Shown: piece after piece, positions 51,591 through 61,103 of the stretch
How the letters are laid out: the number at the start of each line of letters is the position of its first letter
Position numbering within the stretch: position 1 is the stretch's first letter
From: an uncultured Bacillota bacterium
GTDB lineage: Bacteria; Bacillota_I; Bacilli_A; RFN20; CAG-288
Assembly (NCBI GenBank): GCA_949282275.1
Contig: CASDOO010000006.1
Coordinates: forward strand, 27,170 to 91,169
Direction: 5' to 3'
Length of the DNA stretch: 64,000 nt
Translations under genes and position numbers: made by a program
The notes under the pieces: model-generated
The model's database searches: none
Told to the model about the DNA's origin: nothing
What the model saw: only the letters and a program-made list of their open reading frames with translations

Positions 51591-54002
51591 TTATTCTTCG
51601 GGAGTCGTGGGGACGGGGACGTAGGGGAAGTACTCGGCATCGCGGATCGTGATCTGGATCATGCCGGTTGCGCCATTGGAGTCGATCATGATGACGAAGG
51701 GCAGGCCTTCCTTTCCGTAGCGTTCGTAGCCTTTCGCGCTCTCGCCGATCTTGTAGCCCTCTTCCCCGAGAAGCTTGATGTACTTATCGACATAGGCGAC
51801 GTTGTATTCGCTTCCCATGGCGGCACCATAGGTGTTGTTGATCGGGAATTCGAGGATTCCGTCGGGATTTCCGGCAAACCAGGTATCGTTGAGGAGGGCA
51901 TCGTAGAGGAAAGGAATCTCATCGACGTATTCGCCGATCCATGTCTTTGCCTTCATGGCCTCGTAGATATCCGGACGGGCTTCCTTCCATGTCTTCGGAG
52001 CGACGAAGGGGGTCTGGAGGGCAGAGAAGTCGATCGTGCTGGGGAGAGAGGCGGCAAGCTCGATATCGGCCTTGTCGGTTCCTAGGCCAATAGTCTCATA
52101 GGAATAGCCGGTAATGGCGGCATTGGTGGCATCATACTGGATTTCCAGCGTCTTTTCGAGGGCGAAGTCCCCGTTGGGGCCAAGAGGAAGCGCCTCACCT
52201 AGGACATGGACCTTGTCCTTGGGCGAGATGACGGTAGTGGAACCGTCCTTGAAGGAAAGGACCTTGGCGCTTAGGTCCGTCAATCCGAAGAAGTCGTCGA
52301 TGGAGGAATAGCCCGCCACGCCATCGTCGTAGTATTTGGCAATGCCTTCGTCATTGACGCGGAAAGGCGTGACAAGGCCTGTTTCGGCATGATAGGCATA
52401 GCCGGAATAGGCGTGATAGTATTCGTTTCCGGAACCGTCCGCGGTGTCGGGAACGTATTCGTCAAGGAGGGCAATGTCGCCCTTGATGGTCCACTTCGTG
52501 GTGACTTTGGGATTGCTTGCGCGATAGCTGGTAATGGAGTAGCCCTCCTCGGAGGAGAAGCGCTTCAAGGCGGCATCGATTGTGCTGTCGGCAGGGTCCT
52601 TGTAGACCTCGACCTCATCGATTGCCTGGCCTTCCTTGAAGGAAAGGGTCATTTCATAATGGAAGATCCTGTCCGTTCCGCCTTCGGTGACGTGGACATC
52701 CCTGGAGCGGGCCTCGATCTTTGTCAGTCTTCCCTGGCTGTCCGTCGTTGCCGTCATCTCGGTAACGACGCCCATGCCATCGGCGGCTCCGGTCATGGTC
52801 TTGACAAGGTTGTCATACTGGTAACCATAGTAGCGATAGGTGTTCTCGCCGGTCTTGACGAAGGCGTCACAGTCGATCGCCTCAAGGAAGTCCGGGACCG
52901 AATAGGAAACGCCTTGGGAGACTTCCCGCAGGGTGTTGTCCGGGCCGATGAACTGCTCGACAAGCATGCCTTCCGCGTTCTTTGCATAATAGGTTTCCAC
53001 GTCCTCGACCAAGGAAGAGGAATCCACGATGTGCTGGCGATTGTTCTTGAGGTCGTATTGGAAAGTGGCAAGAGAGGGAACGGAATAGAGCTCGTCGTCG
53101 AGATAGATGGTCAGGTTGCTGTCATATGTCACAAGATCGCCTGTCAGGTAGCCGAGGTTCTCCTGCGTGAGATGCGTGTCCGAGAGGGTGAAGGAATCGA
53201 CGAAGGACTGGGCATCCTGGGCCGATGTCTCGCCGACGTCCCGGATATAGCCTTTCGTCGCATCGATGAGGGCGCTTGCCGTGCCGTCCTCGTCCGTGTA
53301 GTCGGAGATGAAGCCGATGGTGAGGCTTTCCGTCGATGCATCGTAGGTGAAGTAGATGCGCATGATGTATTCGAGGTATTCCCCGAGGCCGAACATGTTG
53401 GCGAAGACGGTGACGACACTGACCTCGTCGACAAGGTAATTGCCGCTTTGTTCATAGATGACGCCGACGTCCCAGACGACTTCCTCATGATCGAGGAGTG
53501 CAAGGTAGTCCAGCTCCTTGGTTTCATGATAGGGCGTGACGGCCTGGGTCGTGGGATCGCGATAGTTCAGGGCGTTGAGGACATGGAAGCCATCGGCTTT
53601 CTTTTCAACGGAATAGAGAAGAGTCTCTTCCTTGTTCTCATAGCTTGTCAGTTCAAAGGTGCCCGAATGGCTCGAGCCATCGATGATGAAGGACGGGGTG
53701 ACAAGCTGCGTGGCAAGCACCATTCCGCTGTCGTCGAGATAACCATAGGTATAGTTGGTCGCTTCCTTCGCCTGATTGATAAGTGCGAAGATCGCTTCGG
53801 ACTGGTCATCACCAACGACTGGCGTGGAAGGATCCGTCGGCGTGGATGGCGTGGTATTCGGCGTTGTCGGTGTCGTATCTGGTGTTGTCGTGGTCGTTCC
53901 GGGTGTCGTCGAAGAAGGCGGTGTTGTCTGGGAAGAGTTGTTGGTGCAGCCAGTCGTGAGCAAGGCCAGCGTCAAGAGGCTAAGGGCGACGTGTTTTTTC
54001 AT
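51591..54002 (-). CDS. Large lipoprotein, unknown function
   Basis: An 803-residue lipoprotein: signal peptide MKKHVALSLLTLALLTTGC (lipobox LTTGC-type, Cys19), a Thr/Pro linker to about residue 65, then a long beta-rich Asp/Tyr/Thr-rich extracellular region. No known domain recognised. ATG at 54002 follows AAAAAGGAG, with a good promoter at 54031-54059. The linker resembles that of the next lipoprotein, so the two may work as a surface pair. A LacI/CcpA-like site lies about 130 bp above the promoter, suggesting carbohydrate control. Confidence 0.65.
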   Translation of the reverse strand: MKKHVALSLLTLALLTTGCTNNSSQTTPPSSTTPGTTTTTPDTTPTTPNTTPSTPTDPSTPVVGDDQSEAIFALINQAKEATNYTYGYLDDSGMVLATQLVTPSFIIDGSSHSGTFELTSYENKEETLLYSVEKKADGFHVLNALNYRDPTTQAVTPYHETKELDYLALLDHEEVVWDVGVIYEQSGNYLVDEVSVVTVFANMFGLGEYLEYIMRIYFTYDASTESLTIGFISDYTDEDGTASALIDATKGYIRDVGETSAQDAQSFVDSFTLSDTHLTQENLGYLTGDLVTYDSNLTIYLDDELYSVPSLATFQYDLKNNRQHIVDSSSLVEDVETYYAKNAEGMLVEQFIGPDNTLREVSQGVSYSVPDFLEAIDCDAFVKTGENTYRYYGYQYDNLVKTMTGAADGMGVVTEMTATTDSQGRLTKIEARSRDVHVTEGGTDRIFHYEMTLSFKEGQAIDEVEVYKDPADSTIDAALKRFSSEEGYSITSYRASNPKVTTKWTIKGDIALLDEYVPDTADGSGNEYYHAYSGYAYHAETGLVTPFRVNDEGIAKYYDDGVAGYSSIDDFFGLTDLSAKVLSFKDGSTTVISPKDKVHVLGEALPLGPNGDFALEKTLEIQYDATNAAITGYSYETIGLGTDKADIELAASLPSTIDFSALQTPFVAPKTWKEARPDIYEAMKAKTWIGEYVDEIPFLYDALLNDTWFAGNPDGILEFPINNTYGAAMGSEYNVAYVDKYIKLLGEEGYKIGESAKGYERYGKEGLPFVIMIDSNGATGMIQITIRDAEYFPYVPVPTTPEE

Positions 54003-54030
54003 GGAGATTCTCCTTTTTCCGAATGTCACG

Positions 54031-54059
54031 ATTCTAAATGATGACGTCAATGAAGACAA
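54031..54059 (-). promoter_or_regulatory. Promoter of the lipoprotein pair
   Basis: On the minus strand TTGTCT (54054-54059) and TAGAAT (54031-54036) are 17 bases apart. The leader is about 22 bases with an AAAGGAG site. Confidence 0.6.
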
Positions 54060-54301
54060 AAAATCATTTCCAAAAAATAAGTTTCCGTAAATCGTTGGAA
54101 AATACAGAAAACAGTCGAGAAAATAGGCGTTTTTCCGAAAAATGATACGATATTTCTATCTTTAAAAAAGACACTCGAAAATCGATGTAAGCGCTTCGAA
54201 AAAGAGGAAACGAAGATTATTGGAATGCCTGTTTTCTGTGTCTTTTTGTTTCCTCTTTTCGGAAGAGAGGGATATGCAAATTTTCCGAAACTCTGCAAAA
54301 G
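54060..54301. other. Upstream region of the lipoprotein pair
   Basis: AT-rich, non-coding. Several TTTCCGAAA-like and GGAAAA motifs recur and the operator at 54186 lies within it. No gene supported. Confidence 0.4.
54186..54199 (+). promoter_or_regulatory. LacI/CcpA-type operator (cre-like)
   Basis: TGTAAGCGCTTCGA has the same 8-bp palindrome AAGCGCTT as the site at 5777. It lies 127 bp upstream of the lipoprotein -35 box. The distance is large for direct repression, so activation, looping or an unseen second promoter may be involved. Confidence 0.45.
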
Positions 54302-55282
54302 CTATTCGGGAAAGGAAAGAAAGTCGCAGGGGATGCTGTTCTCTCCTATGGCATCCTTTATCTTCTCCAGGGCGGAATCGCCTTCAAGGATTTCCTCCCT
54401 TTGGACCAGGGGAAGGGAGGGATTGGCAAGGATGACCTTCCTTTTCCGTTCCGGATATTGCCTTGGCGTGCAGCCGAAGCATTTCCGAAAGAGCCTGTTC
54501 ATATATTTCGGGTCGGAAAAGCCGCTTTCGAAGGCGATGTTGGTCAGGTTCTTCTTGCTGTCCTGCATCAAAAGGATTGCCTTTTGCAGACGCTTGGAAT
54601 TCACGTACTGCTGAAAGGAAACGCCGAAGGATTCCGTGAAGATATGGGACAGGTGCGGAATGCTGATTCCCTCCCTTTCGGCGATGTCCGCAAGACGTAT
54701 CTTTCCCGCATAGTTTTCGTCGACAAAGGAGAGAAACCTCTGGACACGGTCGAATTTCCTCTTCATCCTGGTTTTCTCTTCTTCCGAGACCAGACGATGC
54801 GGAACCTTGTCCAGCAGCAATGAAAGGAGAGTCCCAAGACGGGAGACGATTCTCAGCTGGAAACCTTCCCCGCCCTTGAAATAGTCCTTTCCGGCTTCCA
54901 GAAGAAGACGCCTCAGGAAGAAAAGAGCCTCTTCGTCGAAGAAGGCATCGAGATTGCCTGTCATAAAGAGGGTGTTCCGTATCTGGGGATAGTAGTCCAT
55001 CAGGAAATGGGTGGAAATCTGGACGATCAGGAAGATGGGACGGCCATCCTTTCCGTCTCCGGCTTCAAGGTATCCGTGGCTTTCGTAGCTATTGACGAAG
55101 ACGATGTCTCCGGGCTTCATCGCAAATTCCGATGTCGCCGATCTTAGGATGGCCTTTCCTTCCAAGAGAAGTGCCAGCTCGAAATCGCTGTGGACATGCA
55201 TCTGCCGATAGCCGATTCGATTGACGAGGAATCGGACGTGTCGGACCTGAAGATGATCGACAAGTTCGAATTGGTTTTCCAT
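54302..55282 (-). CDS. AraC-family regulator of the xylose cluster
   Basis: A 326-residue regulator. The N-terminal cupin-like sugar-sensing domain has MHVHSDFELALLLEGKAILR. The C-terminal pair of helix-turn-helix motifs has IRLADIAEREGISIPHLSHI and ILLMQDSKKNLTNIAFESGF, ending in the SDPKYMNRLFRKCFGCTPRQ signature. It is divergent from xylose isomerase, and direct repeats lie between them. Likely a xylose- or xylan-responsive activator. No ribosome site; a weak TATGGT ends six bases before the ATG. Confidence 0.9.
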   Translation of the reverse strand: MENQFELVDHLQVRHVRFLVNRIGYRQMHVHSDFELALLLEGKAILRSATSEFAMKPGDIVFVNSYESHGYLEAGDGKDGRPIFLIVQISTHFLMDYYPQIRNTLFMTGNLDAFFDEEALFFLRRLLLEAGKDYFKGGEGFQLRIVSRLGTLLSLLLDKVPHRLVSEEEKTRMKRKFDRVQRFLSFVDENYAGKIRLADIAEREGISIPHLSHIFTESFGVSFQQYVNSKRLQKAILLMQDSKKNLTNIAFESGFSDPKYMNRLFRKCFGCTPRQYPERKRKVILANPSLPLVQREEILEGDSALEKIKDAIGENSIPCDFLSFPE

Positions 55283-55343
55283 GATAGAACCATACTAAGG
55301 TTTCCCAGAGGGAAAATCCATAGGGGACGACATGGCAAAGAAT

Positions 55344-55404
55344 AAGATTGTCCACCTACCAATCGCAAGATTGTCATGTTTTATCGAGGGCTTTGCCCTA
55401 TACT
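55344..55404 (+). promoter_or_regulatory. xylA promoter region with AraC-type direct repeats
   Basis: AAGATTGTC occurs at 55344-55352 and 55367-55375, 23 bases apart start to start, the arrangement AraC proteins use. The -10 box TATACT is at 55399-55404 and the -35 region (about 55376-55381) is poor and directly adjoins the second repeat, as in class II activated promoters. Confidence 0.5.
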
Positions 55405-55476
55405 AGCCTTAATGGAATGGATGCGGCAAGCCAATGGCAAAACCAAGGAAAATCCATCAGGGAAAGGATAAAGCAA

Positions 55477-56799
55477 ATGAAGAAGTATTCCGAAATCGGG
55501 AAGATAGCGTATCAGGGCCCTCAATCCAAGGAGCCGTTTGCCTTCAAGTACTACAACCCGGATGAAATCATCCATGGGAAGACGATGAAAGAACACCTTA
55601 AGTTCGCCCTCTCCTACTGGCACACCATCGACTATTGCGGACTGGACATGTTCGGCGGACCGACCGCGGACAAGAACTTCGGCGAGACGGATCCCATGGC
55701 CATCTATAGGAAGAAGGCCGACTTTGCCTTCGACCTGATGGACAAGCTTTCCATTGACTATTATTGCTTCCACGACGTCGACATCGCCCCCGAGGGAAAG
55801 ACATTGAAGGAGAGCCTTGCCAACTTCCGCGAGATGGTCTCCTATCTCAAGGAGCTTCAAAGGAAACACGGAAAAAAGCTCTTGTGGGATACCGCCAACA
55901 ACTTTGGGGACAGGAAGTTCATGGCCGGTGCTGCCACCTCCCCGAGCGCGGATGTCTTCGCCGCTGCCGCTGCCAAGGTCAAGGCCTGTTTGGATGCCGA
56001 CATCGAACTAGGCGGAACGTCCTACGTCTTCTGGGGCGGAAGGGAAGGCTATGACACCCTTCTCAACACCGACATGGCGCTTGAAAACGACAATCTTGCC
56101 CGCTTCCTGACGATGGCCAGGGACTACGGAAGAAAGCAAGGCTTCAAGGGGGATTTCCTCCTCGAGCCCAAGCCGAAGGAGCCAACCAAGCATCAATACG
56201 ACTTCGATGCCGCCACCTGCTGCAACTTCCTTAGGAAGTACGATCTCATCGGCGACTTCCGTCTCAATATCGAGGCCAATCACGCCACTCTTGCCATGCA
56301 TGACTTCGAACACGAGCTTAGGACGGCAAGGATAAACGGCGTCTTCGGTTCCATCGATGCCAACCAGGGCGACATGCTTCTGGGATGGGATACGGACGAG
56401 TTCCCGTTCGATGTCCGTTCCGCCGCCCTTGCCATGTATGAGGTCCTTCTGGAAGGCGGATTCAAGAACGGCGGTCTCAATTTCGATGCCAAGACCAGAA
56501 GGCAATCCAATACGTTGGAGGACATTCTCCTTGCCTACATCACCGGCATGGACACGTTTGCCCTTGGCCTTCGGATTGCCGTAAGGATGATCGAGGATGG
56601 CCGTCTTTCGGAATTTGTCAAGAATCGCTATCGCTCCTATTCCGAGGGAATCGGGAAAAAGATCGTCGAAGGAAGGACAAGCCTTGAGGAATTGGCGGAT
56701 TATGCCGAAAGTCGAAGCGACTTCCCCGTCGAGTCCGGTCGTCAGGAATACCTCGAGGAAATCGTCAACAACATCATGTTCTCTGTCTATGCCAAGTAA
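55477..56799 (+). CDS. xylA: Xylose isomerase
   Basis: Converts D-xylose to D-xylulose. The 440-residue class II enzyme has the catalytic His in [12 protein letters not shown], the signature [20 protein letters not shown] with metal Glu/Lys, [16 protein letters not shown] and the metal Asp stretch [23 protein letters not shown] at 55477 ([14 protein letters not shown]) follows GAAAGGAT and matches family starts; an upstream in-frame ATG lies in the promoter. First gene of a xylA-xylB-GH43 operon. Confidence 0.97.
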   Translation: MKKYSEIGKIAYQGPQSKEPFAFKYYNPDEIIHGKTMKEHLKFALSYWHTIDYCGLDMFGGPTADKNFGETDPMAIYRKKADFAFDLMDKLSIDYYCFHDVDIAPEGKTLKESLANFREMVSYLKELQRKHGKKLLWDTANNFGDRKFMAGAATSPSADVFAAAAAKVKACLDADIELGGTSYVFWGGREGYDTLLNTDMALENDNLARFLTMARDYGRKQGFKGDFLLEPKPKEPTKHQYDFDAATCCNFLRKYDLIGDFRLNIEANHATLAMHDFEHELRTARINGVFGSIDANQGDMLLGWDTDEFPFDVRSAALAMYEVLLEGGFKNGGLNFDAKTRRQSNTLEDILLAYITGMDTFALGLRIAVRMIEDGRLSEFVKNRYRSYSEGIGKKIVEGRTSLEELADYAESRSDFPVESGRQEYLEEIVNNIMFSVYAK

Positions 56800-58249
56800 G
56801 CTATACCTGGGAATCGATCTTGGCACATCCTCCATCAAGATTTCCCTTGCCGATGAGAATGGCACGATCCTGGACACGGAAAGCCGGGACTACCCCCTTT
56901 CCATTCCGAAGGTCAACTGGACGGAACAGGACCCGGACGATTGGTATCACGCCTGTCTTGATGCCTTGAAAGAGCTTGGGCGAAGAAACGACCTTTCCAG
57001 AGTCGCTGCCCTCTCCTTCTCGGGACAGATGCATGGCCTCGTTATCCTCGATGAAAGCGACCATGTCATTCGACCGGCAATATTGTGGAACGATTCCAGG
57101 ACAGAGGAAGAAGTCGGCTATCTCAATAATAGCATTACGAAGGAAATACTCATACAAGAAACAGGAAACATTGCTCTTTGCGGATTTACCGCGCCAAAGC
57201 TATTATGGCTGAGAAAAAACGAACCAGACAACTTCCATCGTATCGCCAAGATCATGCTGCCGAAGGACTATCTTGCCTATCGGCTTTCCGGCGTCTTCGC
57301 TAGCGATGTCTCCGATCTTTCGGGAACGCTCTTCTTCGATGTGCGACAACGATGCTACTCGGATTTCCTTCTGGATGTCCTCGGTATTCGGAAAGGTCAG
57401 CTTCCGGAAATCCATGATAGCTGTGATGTCATCGGACGGGTGCGTCCGGAAATCGCAAAAGACGTTGGCCTTTCCGATAATGCGAAGGTTGTCATCGGTG
57501 GTGGCGACCAGGCCGTCGGGGCGATCGGGACGGCGACCATCCATCCGAATGAAATTTCCATTTCGCTTGGGACTTCGGGGACGGTCTTTGCCCCCATCGA
57601 CGACTATTCCTTCGATTCCCTGGGGAGGGTCCACGCCTTCCGCCACGCGACAGGAAAGTTCCATCTGATGGGCTGCACCCTTTCTGCCATGGGATCCCTG
57701 AAATGGTTTTTGGAAGACGTGCTTCTCACGTCCGATTTTTCCGGCGAGCTTGAAAGGATGCCCGACAGGATGTCCGATATTCTCTTCCTCCCATATCTGA
57801 GCGGGGAGAGAAGCCCGATAAACGATCCGGGGGCTAGGGGATATCTTTCCAATCTCTCTTTGTTCTATGGACGGGAAGATATCGTCAAGGCTGTCGTCGA
57901 AGGAATCGGCTTTTCTTTGTATGATGTCTATAGGTCCATGGTGGATTTGGGACTTCGAGTCGATTCCTCCCGCGTCATCGGCGGGGGAAGCAAGTCGAAA
58001 CGCCTGCTTCAGATACTTGCCGATATCTTCGGCATCGACATCAAGACGATTACGACGAACGACGGTGCGGCATTGGGAGCTATCATCCTTGCCATGGTCG
58101 GGGATGGCCGCTATTCTTCCATCGAGGAAGCCTGCCTTGCCCTTGTCCATGAAAAGGATACCTATCATCCCGACAGGGAAAGGCATATTCTCTATGAGAA
58201 GAAGTTTGATGCCTATAAGAAGCTCTATCTTCGGAACAAGGTCCAGTGA
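56789..58249 (+). CDS. xylB: Xylulokinase
   Basis: Phosphorylates D-xylulose to xylulose 5-phosphate for the pentose phosphate pathway. The 486-residue FGGY kinase begins with the phosphate-1 loop [17 protein letters not shown], then [11 protein letters not shown] (substrate loop), [12 protein letters not shown] and the adenosine motif [18 protein letters not shown]. The start at 56789 overlaps xylA by 11 bases and fits family starts; the long upstream frame is an artefact of xylA codons. Confidence 0.96.
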   Translation: MPSKLYLGIDLGTSSIKISLADENGTILDTESRDYPLSIPKVNWTEQDPDDWYHACLDALKELGRRNDLSRVAALSFSGQMHGLVILDESDHVIRPAILWNDSRTEEEVGYLNNSITKEILIQETGNIALCGFTAPKLLWLRKNEPDNFHRIAKIMLPKDYLAYRLSGVFASDVSDLSGTLFFDVRQRCYSDFLLDVLGIRKGQLPEIHDSCDVIGRVRPEIAKDVGLSDNAKVVIGGGDQAVGAIGTATIHPNEISISLGTSGTVFAPIDDYSFDSLGRVHAFRHATGKFHLMGCTLSAMGSLKWFLEDVLLTSDFSGELERMPDRMSDILFLPYLSGERSPINDPGARGYLSNLSLFYGREDIVKAVVEGIGFSLYDVYRSMVDLGLRVDSSRVIGGGSKSKRLLQILADIFGIDIKTITTNDGAALGAIILAMVGDGRYSSIEEACLALVHEKDTYHPDRERHILYEKKFDAYKKLYLRNKVQ

Positions 58250-58258
58250 GGTGAAAAA

Positions 58259-59680
58259 ATGAAACAGATCACAAATCCCATCCTGCCGACGAACGAATAC
58301 ATTCCCGATCCCGAGCCACATGTTTTCGGAGACAGGGTGTATGTCTATGGAAGCCACGACAGGTTCGGCGGCATTTCCTTCTGCCTCAACGACTATGTCG
58401 TCTATTCCTGTCCCGTGGACGATCTTTCCTCTTGGTCCTCCAAGGGCATTTCCTATCGAAAGAAGGAGGACAAGGAATACAAGGGCGGATTTGTCAACGT
58501 CATGTATGCTCCCGACTGCGCAAGGGGAAAGGACGGAAACTATTACCTCTACTATACGCTGGGCTTTTTGGGGCATATTGCCGTTGCCAAAAGCGACAAG
58601 CCGGATGGCCCGTTCCACTTCTACGGATACGTGAAATATAGAGATGGCGTGTCCTTGGGCGACAAGAAGGAATATATCCAGTTCGATCCCGCTATCTTCA
58701 TTGATGACGATGGCCGAATCTATCTCTATTCCGGATACGGTTCCGTCCAGCGCTTCGGTCTCAAGGGAAAGAAGAATACCGACAAGGGAGCCATGGTCTT
58801 TGAGCTTCAGGAAGACATGCTGACGATCAAGGAAGGACCGAATTATATCTGCAAAACGATACACAATTCGAAGGGGACGGACTTCGAGGGTCACGAGTTC
58901 TTCGAGGCTTCTTCCATGCGCAAGATAAATGGCCACTACTATTTCATCTACTCTTCCTTCGTCAACCACGAGCTTTGCTATGCCATCAGCGACCATCCTG
59001 ACAGGGACTTCCAATATGGCGGCGTCCTGATCTCCAATTGCGACGGAGGCCTTGGCGAGGAGAAGACGAACTATTACGGGAACAACCACGGAAGCCTTCT
59101 CTGCATGAATGGCAAGTATTACATCTTCTATCACAGGCAGACCAACAAGAACTCCTTTGCAAGGCAGATGTGTGCCGAGGAGATCCAATTCGACGGCCTC
59201 CACTTCAAGCAGGCGGAAATGACGTCGCAGGGACTCAACGGAAAACCTCTTGAAGGGAAGGGGACATACAAGGCCGCCATTTGTTGCAACCTTTATTCGA
59301 CCTTGGGCACGTTCTTCTACAAGGTCTTCCGCCGTCCTGCGCCAAGGCATGCCTATCTCACACAGGAGGATAGGGACAACGAGGAGAGGGAATCCCAGTA
59401 CATAAGAAACATCACGAAGTATACGATTGTCGGATACAAGTACTTCCGCTTCCCCGAGGATGTCCGCTCCCTGTCGGTCACGATTAAAGGAAGGGCAAAG
59501 GGGACAATCCATGTCAAGGATGCCGAGAAAGGCAACATCCTTTCTTCCATTCCTATCTCTCCTTCCTCCAGGAAGACAACGTTCAAGGCGGCATTCAAGC
59601 CAGCGAAGGAAGTTTCCGCTATCTTTTTCACATTTGAAGGAATAGGCCGATTCTCATTCTACGAATTTTCATTGGAATAA
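58259..59680 (+). CDS. GH43-family beta-xylosidase/arabinofuranosidase, cytoplasmic
   Basis: A 473-residue glycoside hydrolase with the five-bladed propeller of GH43. Catalytic residues are visible as the base Asp in NEYIPDPEPHVFGDRVYVYG, the Asp in YIQFDPAIFIDDDG and the acid Glu in GHEFFEASSMRKINGHYYFI. A C-terminal beta-sandwich follows from about residue 330. It has no signal peptide, so it probably trims imported xylo- or arabinoxylo-oligosaccharides, feeding XylA and XylB. A GAGGTG ribosome site and a 9-base gap link it to xylB. Precise linkage unknown. Confidence 0.9.
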   Translation: MKQITNPILPTNEYIPDPEPHVFGDRVYVYGSHDRFGGISFCLNDYVVYSCPVDDLSSWSSKGISYRKKEDKEYKGGFVNVMYAPDCARGKDGNYYLYYTLGFLGHIAVAKSDKPDGPFHFYGYVKYRDGVSLGDKKEYIQFDPAIFIDDDGRIYLYSGYGSVQRFGLKGKKNTDKGAMVFELQEDMLTIKEGPNYICKTIHNSKGTDFEGHEFFEASSMRKINGHYYFIYSSFVNHELCYAISDHPDRDFQYGGVLISNCDGGLGEEKTNYYGNNHGSLLCMNGKYYIFYHRQTNKNSFARQMCAEEIQFDGLHFKQAEMTSQGLNGKPLEGKGTYKAAICCNLYSTLGTFFYKVFRRPAPRHAYLTQEDRDNEERESQYIRNITKYTIVGYKYFRFPEDVRSLSVTIKGRAKGTIHVKDAEKGNILSSIPISPSSRKTTFKAAFKPAKEVSAIFFTFEGIGRFSFYEFSLE

Positions 59681-59743
59681 AAAAGCAACTTATCTATTGT
59701 CTAATTGAGATGGTCGCTATCTTTTCTTTGGCATGAGTGCATC

Positions 59744-59752
59744 TGCTATAAT
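59744..59752 (+). promoter_or_regulatory. Extended -10 giving a leaderless GTG-start mRNA
   Basis: TGC-TATAAT ends six bases before GTG 59759. The ATG two bases earlier runs into an immediate TGA, so GTG is the likely first codon and the likely 5' end. Confidence 0.5.
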
Positions 59753-59758
59753 TTCCAT

Positions 59759-60670
59759 GTGAAAAAGACAGAGACTGAAACAAGAGACGAAAAGAAATGG
59801 ATTACGTTGACGCGTTATGTCGCCTTCGGGGTTCTGTTTCTTGTTGGCCTTGTCCTTTATGCTGTCTTTCCCCACAACGCTTACCTTTCCAGCGTTCCGG
59901 GACAATGGCTTATCCGCTCCTTTTTCTTCGTCTCGATTCTTGTTCTTCTCCTTTTCAGGCAGAAACAGCTTTTCTTTCCGATCGTTCTCTATGCTCTTTC
60001 TTTCGCCTTTGTGATTTCATACTTGATTCTCTTGGTTCCGATGAAGATCTATTGCATGGCGTGCTTACTTTTTGCGGTCGTCGGCGGGATTGCGGGAGTC
60101 TTGGTTTTCTTGCTTAGGAAAAAGGAAAAAGTCCAAAGCTATTTTTCCTGGATCGAGTTTCCGGCGTTCATCTCCCTTCTTCCGTGCTGCTCTTTTGCCT
60201 GGAAACTCGGTTTTGTCTCCACGATGCCGTTCTGGATTCCTTCCGTGGTCGTCGCCGTTCTGGCACTTGTCGTGACAATCATTTATTCCTATCGGAAGAT
60301 CCAGAAGAAGGTGGAAGAAGAGAAACAAAAAAAGAAGATGCCCGTGTGGGTACGAAGCGTTGGTTGGGGAACCTGCGGTTTCATCCTCGCCTGGATTATC
60401 GTCTGGGGTGGCCTTGTCACCGTGAATGCCTGTTTCGACTTCTCCGATGGGGAGCCGGTTACTTGCCTGGTTACCGGAAAGGACATCGTCGATACCACAA
60501 GATCGCCCCGGGTCTATCAGCTTGAATTCGAGGCCAAGGAAGGGTTCTGCGAGATTGGCGTTCCAAAAGAAACATATGACCATCTGGAAATCGGCGATTC
60601 CATCGAAGTCGTCTATTTCGAGGGTCTTCTGGGCGAAGGGTATTATATCTATCCCGAATATCTTGTCTGA
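59759..60670 (+). CDS. Multi-helix membrane protein, unknown function
   Basis: A 303-residue protein starting at GTG (KKTETETRDEKKWITLTRYV). It has about eight hydrophobic segments and a C-terminal soluble domain (TCLVTGKDIVDTTRSPRVYQ and KETYDHLEIGDSIEVVYFEG) of the DUF3592-like or SH3-like beta type. No ribosome site, but an extended -10 box lies six bases upstream. Not recognised further. A longer frame from 59705 includes the promoter and is not used. Confidence 0.6.
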   Translation: MKKTETETRDEKKWITLTRYVAFGVLFLVGLVLYAVFPHNAYLSSVPGQWLIRSFFFVSILVLLLFRQKQLFFPIVLYALSFAFVISYLILLVPMKIYCMACLLFAVVGGIAGVLVFLLRKKEKVQSYFSWIEFPAFISLLPCCSFAWKLGFVSTMPFWIPSVVVAVLALVVTIIYSYRKIQKKVEEEKQKKKMPVWVRSVGWGTCGFILAWIIVWGGLVTVNACFDFSDGEPVTCLVTGKDIVDTTRSPRVYQLEFEAKEGFCEIGVPKETYDHLEIGDSIEVVYFEGLLGEGYYIYPEYLV

Positions 60671-60690
60671 GTAGAAATTTGCGTTTCCTT

Positions 60691-60975
60691 TCAGTCTTCT
60701 CCCCAAGGACGGGCTTGCTGATTGGCGATGATTTCCAATTCGACGATGATTTGCAAATCTTCGTCAAGTTCGTTTTCGATGATTCTTTTGAAGAGCTGTG
60801 CGACATTGTCCAAATCTCTATCCACGACGCTTTGGAGCGAGCTAAGTCGACATTTGTCGGAATAGACTTTTTATGGATTCTGAAGTCCGTTTTTTTTCTG
60901 TCCCAGGTATACGCTTGCGGAAGGTAGAGAAGGGGCATCGCTGCTATTCAAGGCCATCACGACAACAGGAATCAT
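60691..60975 (-). pseudogene. Interrupted 94-codon gene, third of a coupled set
   Basis: The frame starts at ATG 60975, overlapping the stop of the previous small gene by ATGA, and reads MIPVVVMALNSSDAPSLPSA up to an in-frame TAA at 60871-60873. The same frame then continues for 59 residues, including LQSVVDRDLDNVAQLFKRII and IIANQQARPWGED, to a TGA at 60691. Both halves read like protein with the local codon style. One nonsense mutation is the simplest explanation; readthrough is the alternative. No family recognised. Confidence 0.5.
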
Positions 60976-61103
60976 GATGTGGAGGTGTCATAGCCATCTT
61001 CGGTTACCCGGATTTCATTCCTGTTGCTATCGTAACCGCCATATTTGTTTTGGAAGTTTGGTTTTACGATGTCGATTGCCTGAAGAGTGAGAGGAGAGAT
61101 CAT
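60972..61103 (-). CDS. 43-residue small protein in a coupled set
   Basis: A short frame starting MISPLTLQAIDIVKPNFQNK and ending EDGYDTSTS. Its ATG overlaps the stop of the upstream 325-codon gene by ATGA, and its TGA overlaps the next start in the same way. This double coupling is the main support. It may also be a C-terminal piece of the upstream protein after a frameshift. Not recognised. Confidence 0.4.
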   Translation of the reverse strand: MISPLTLQAIDIVKPNFQNKYGGYDSNRNEIRVTEDGYDTSTS

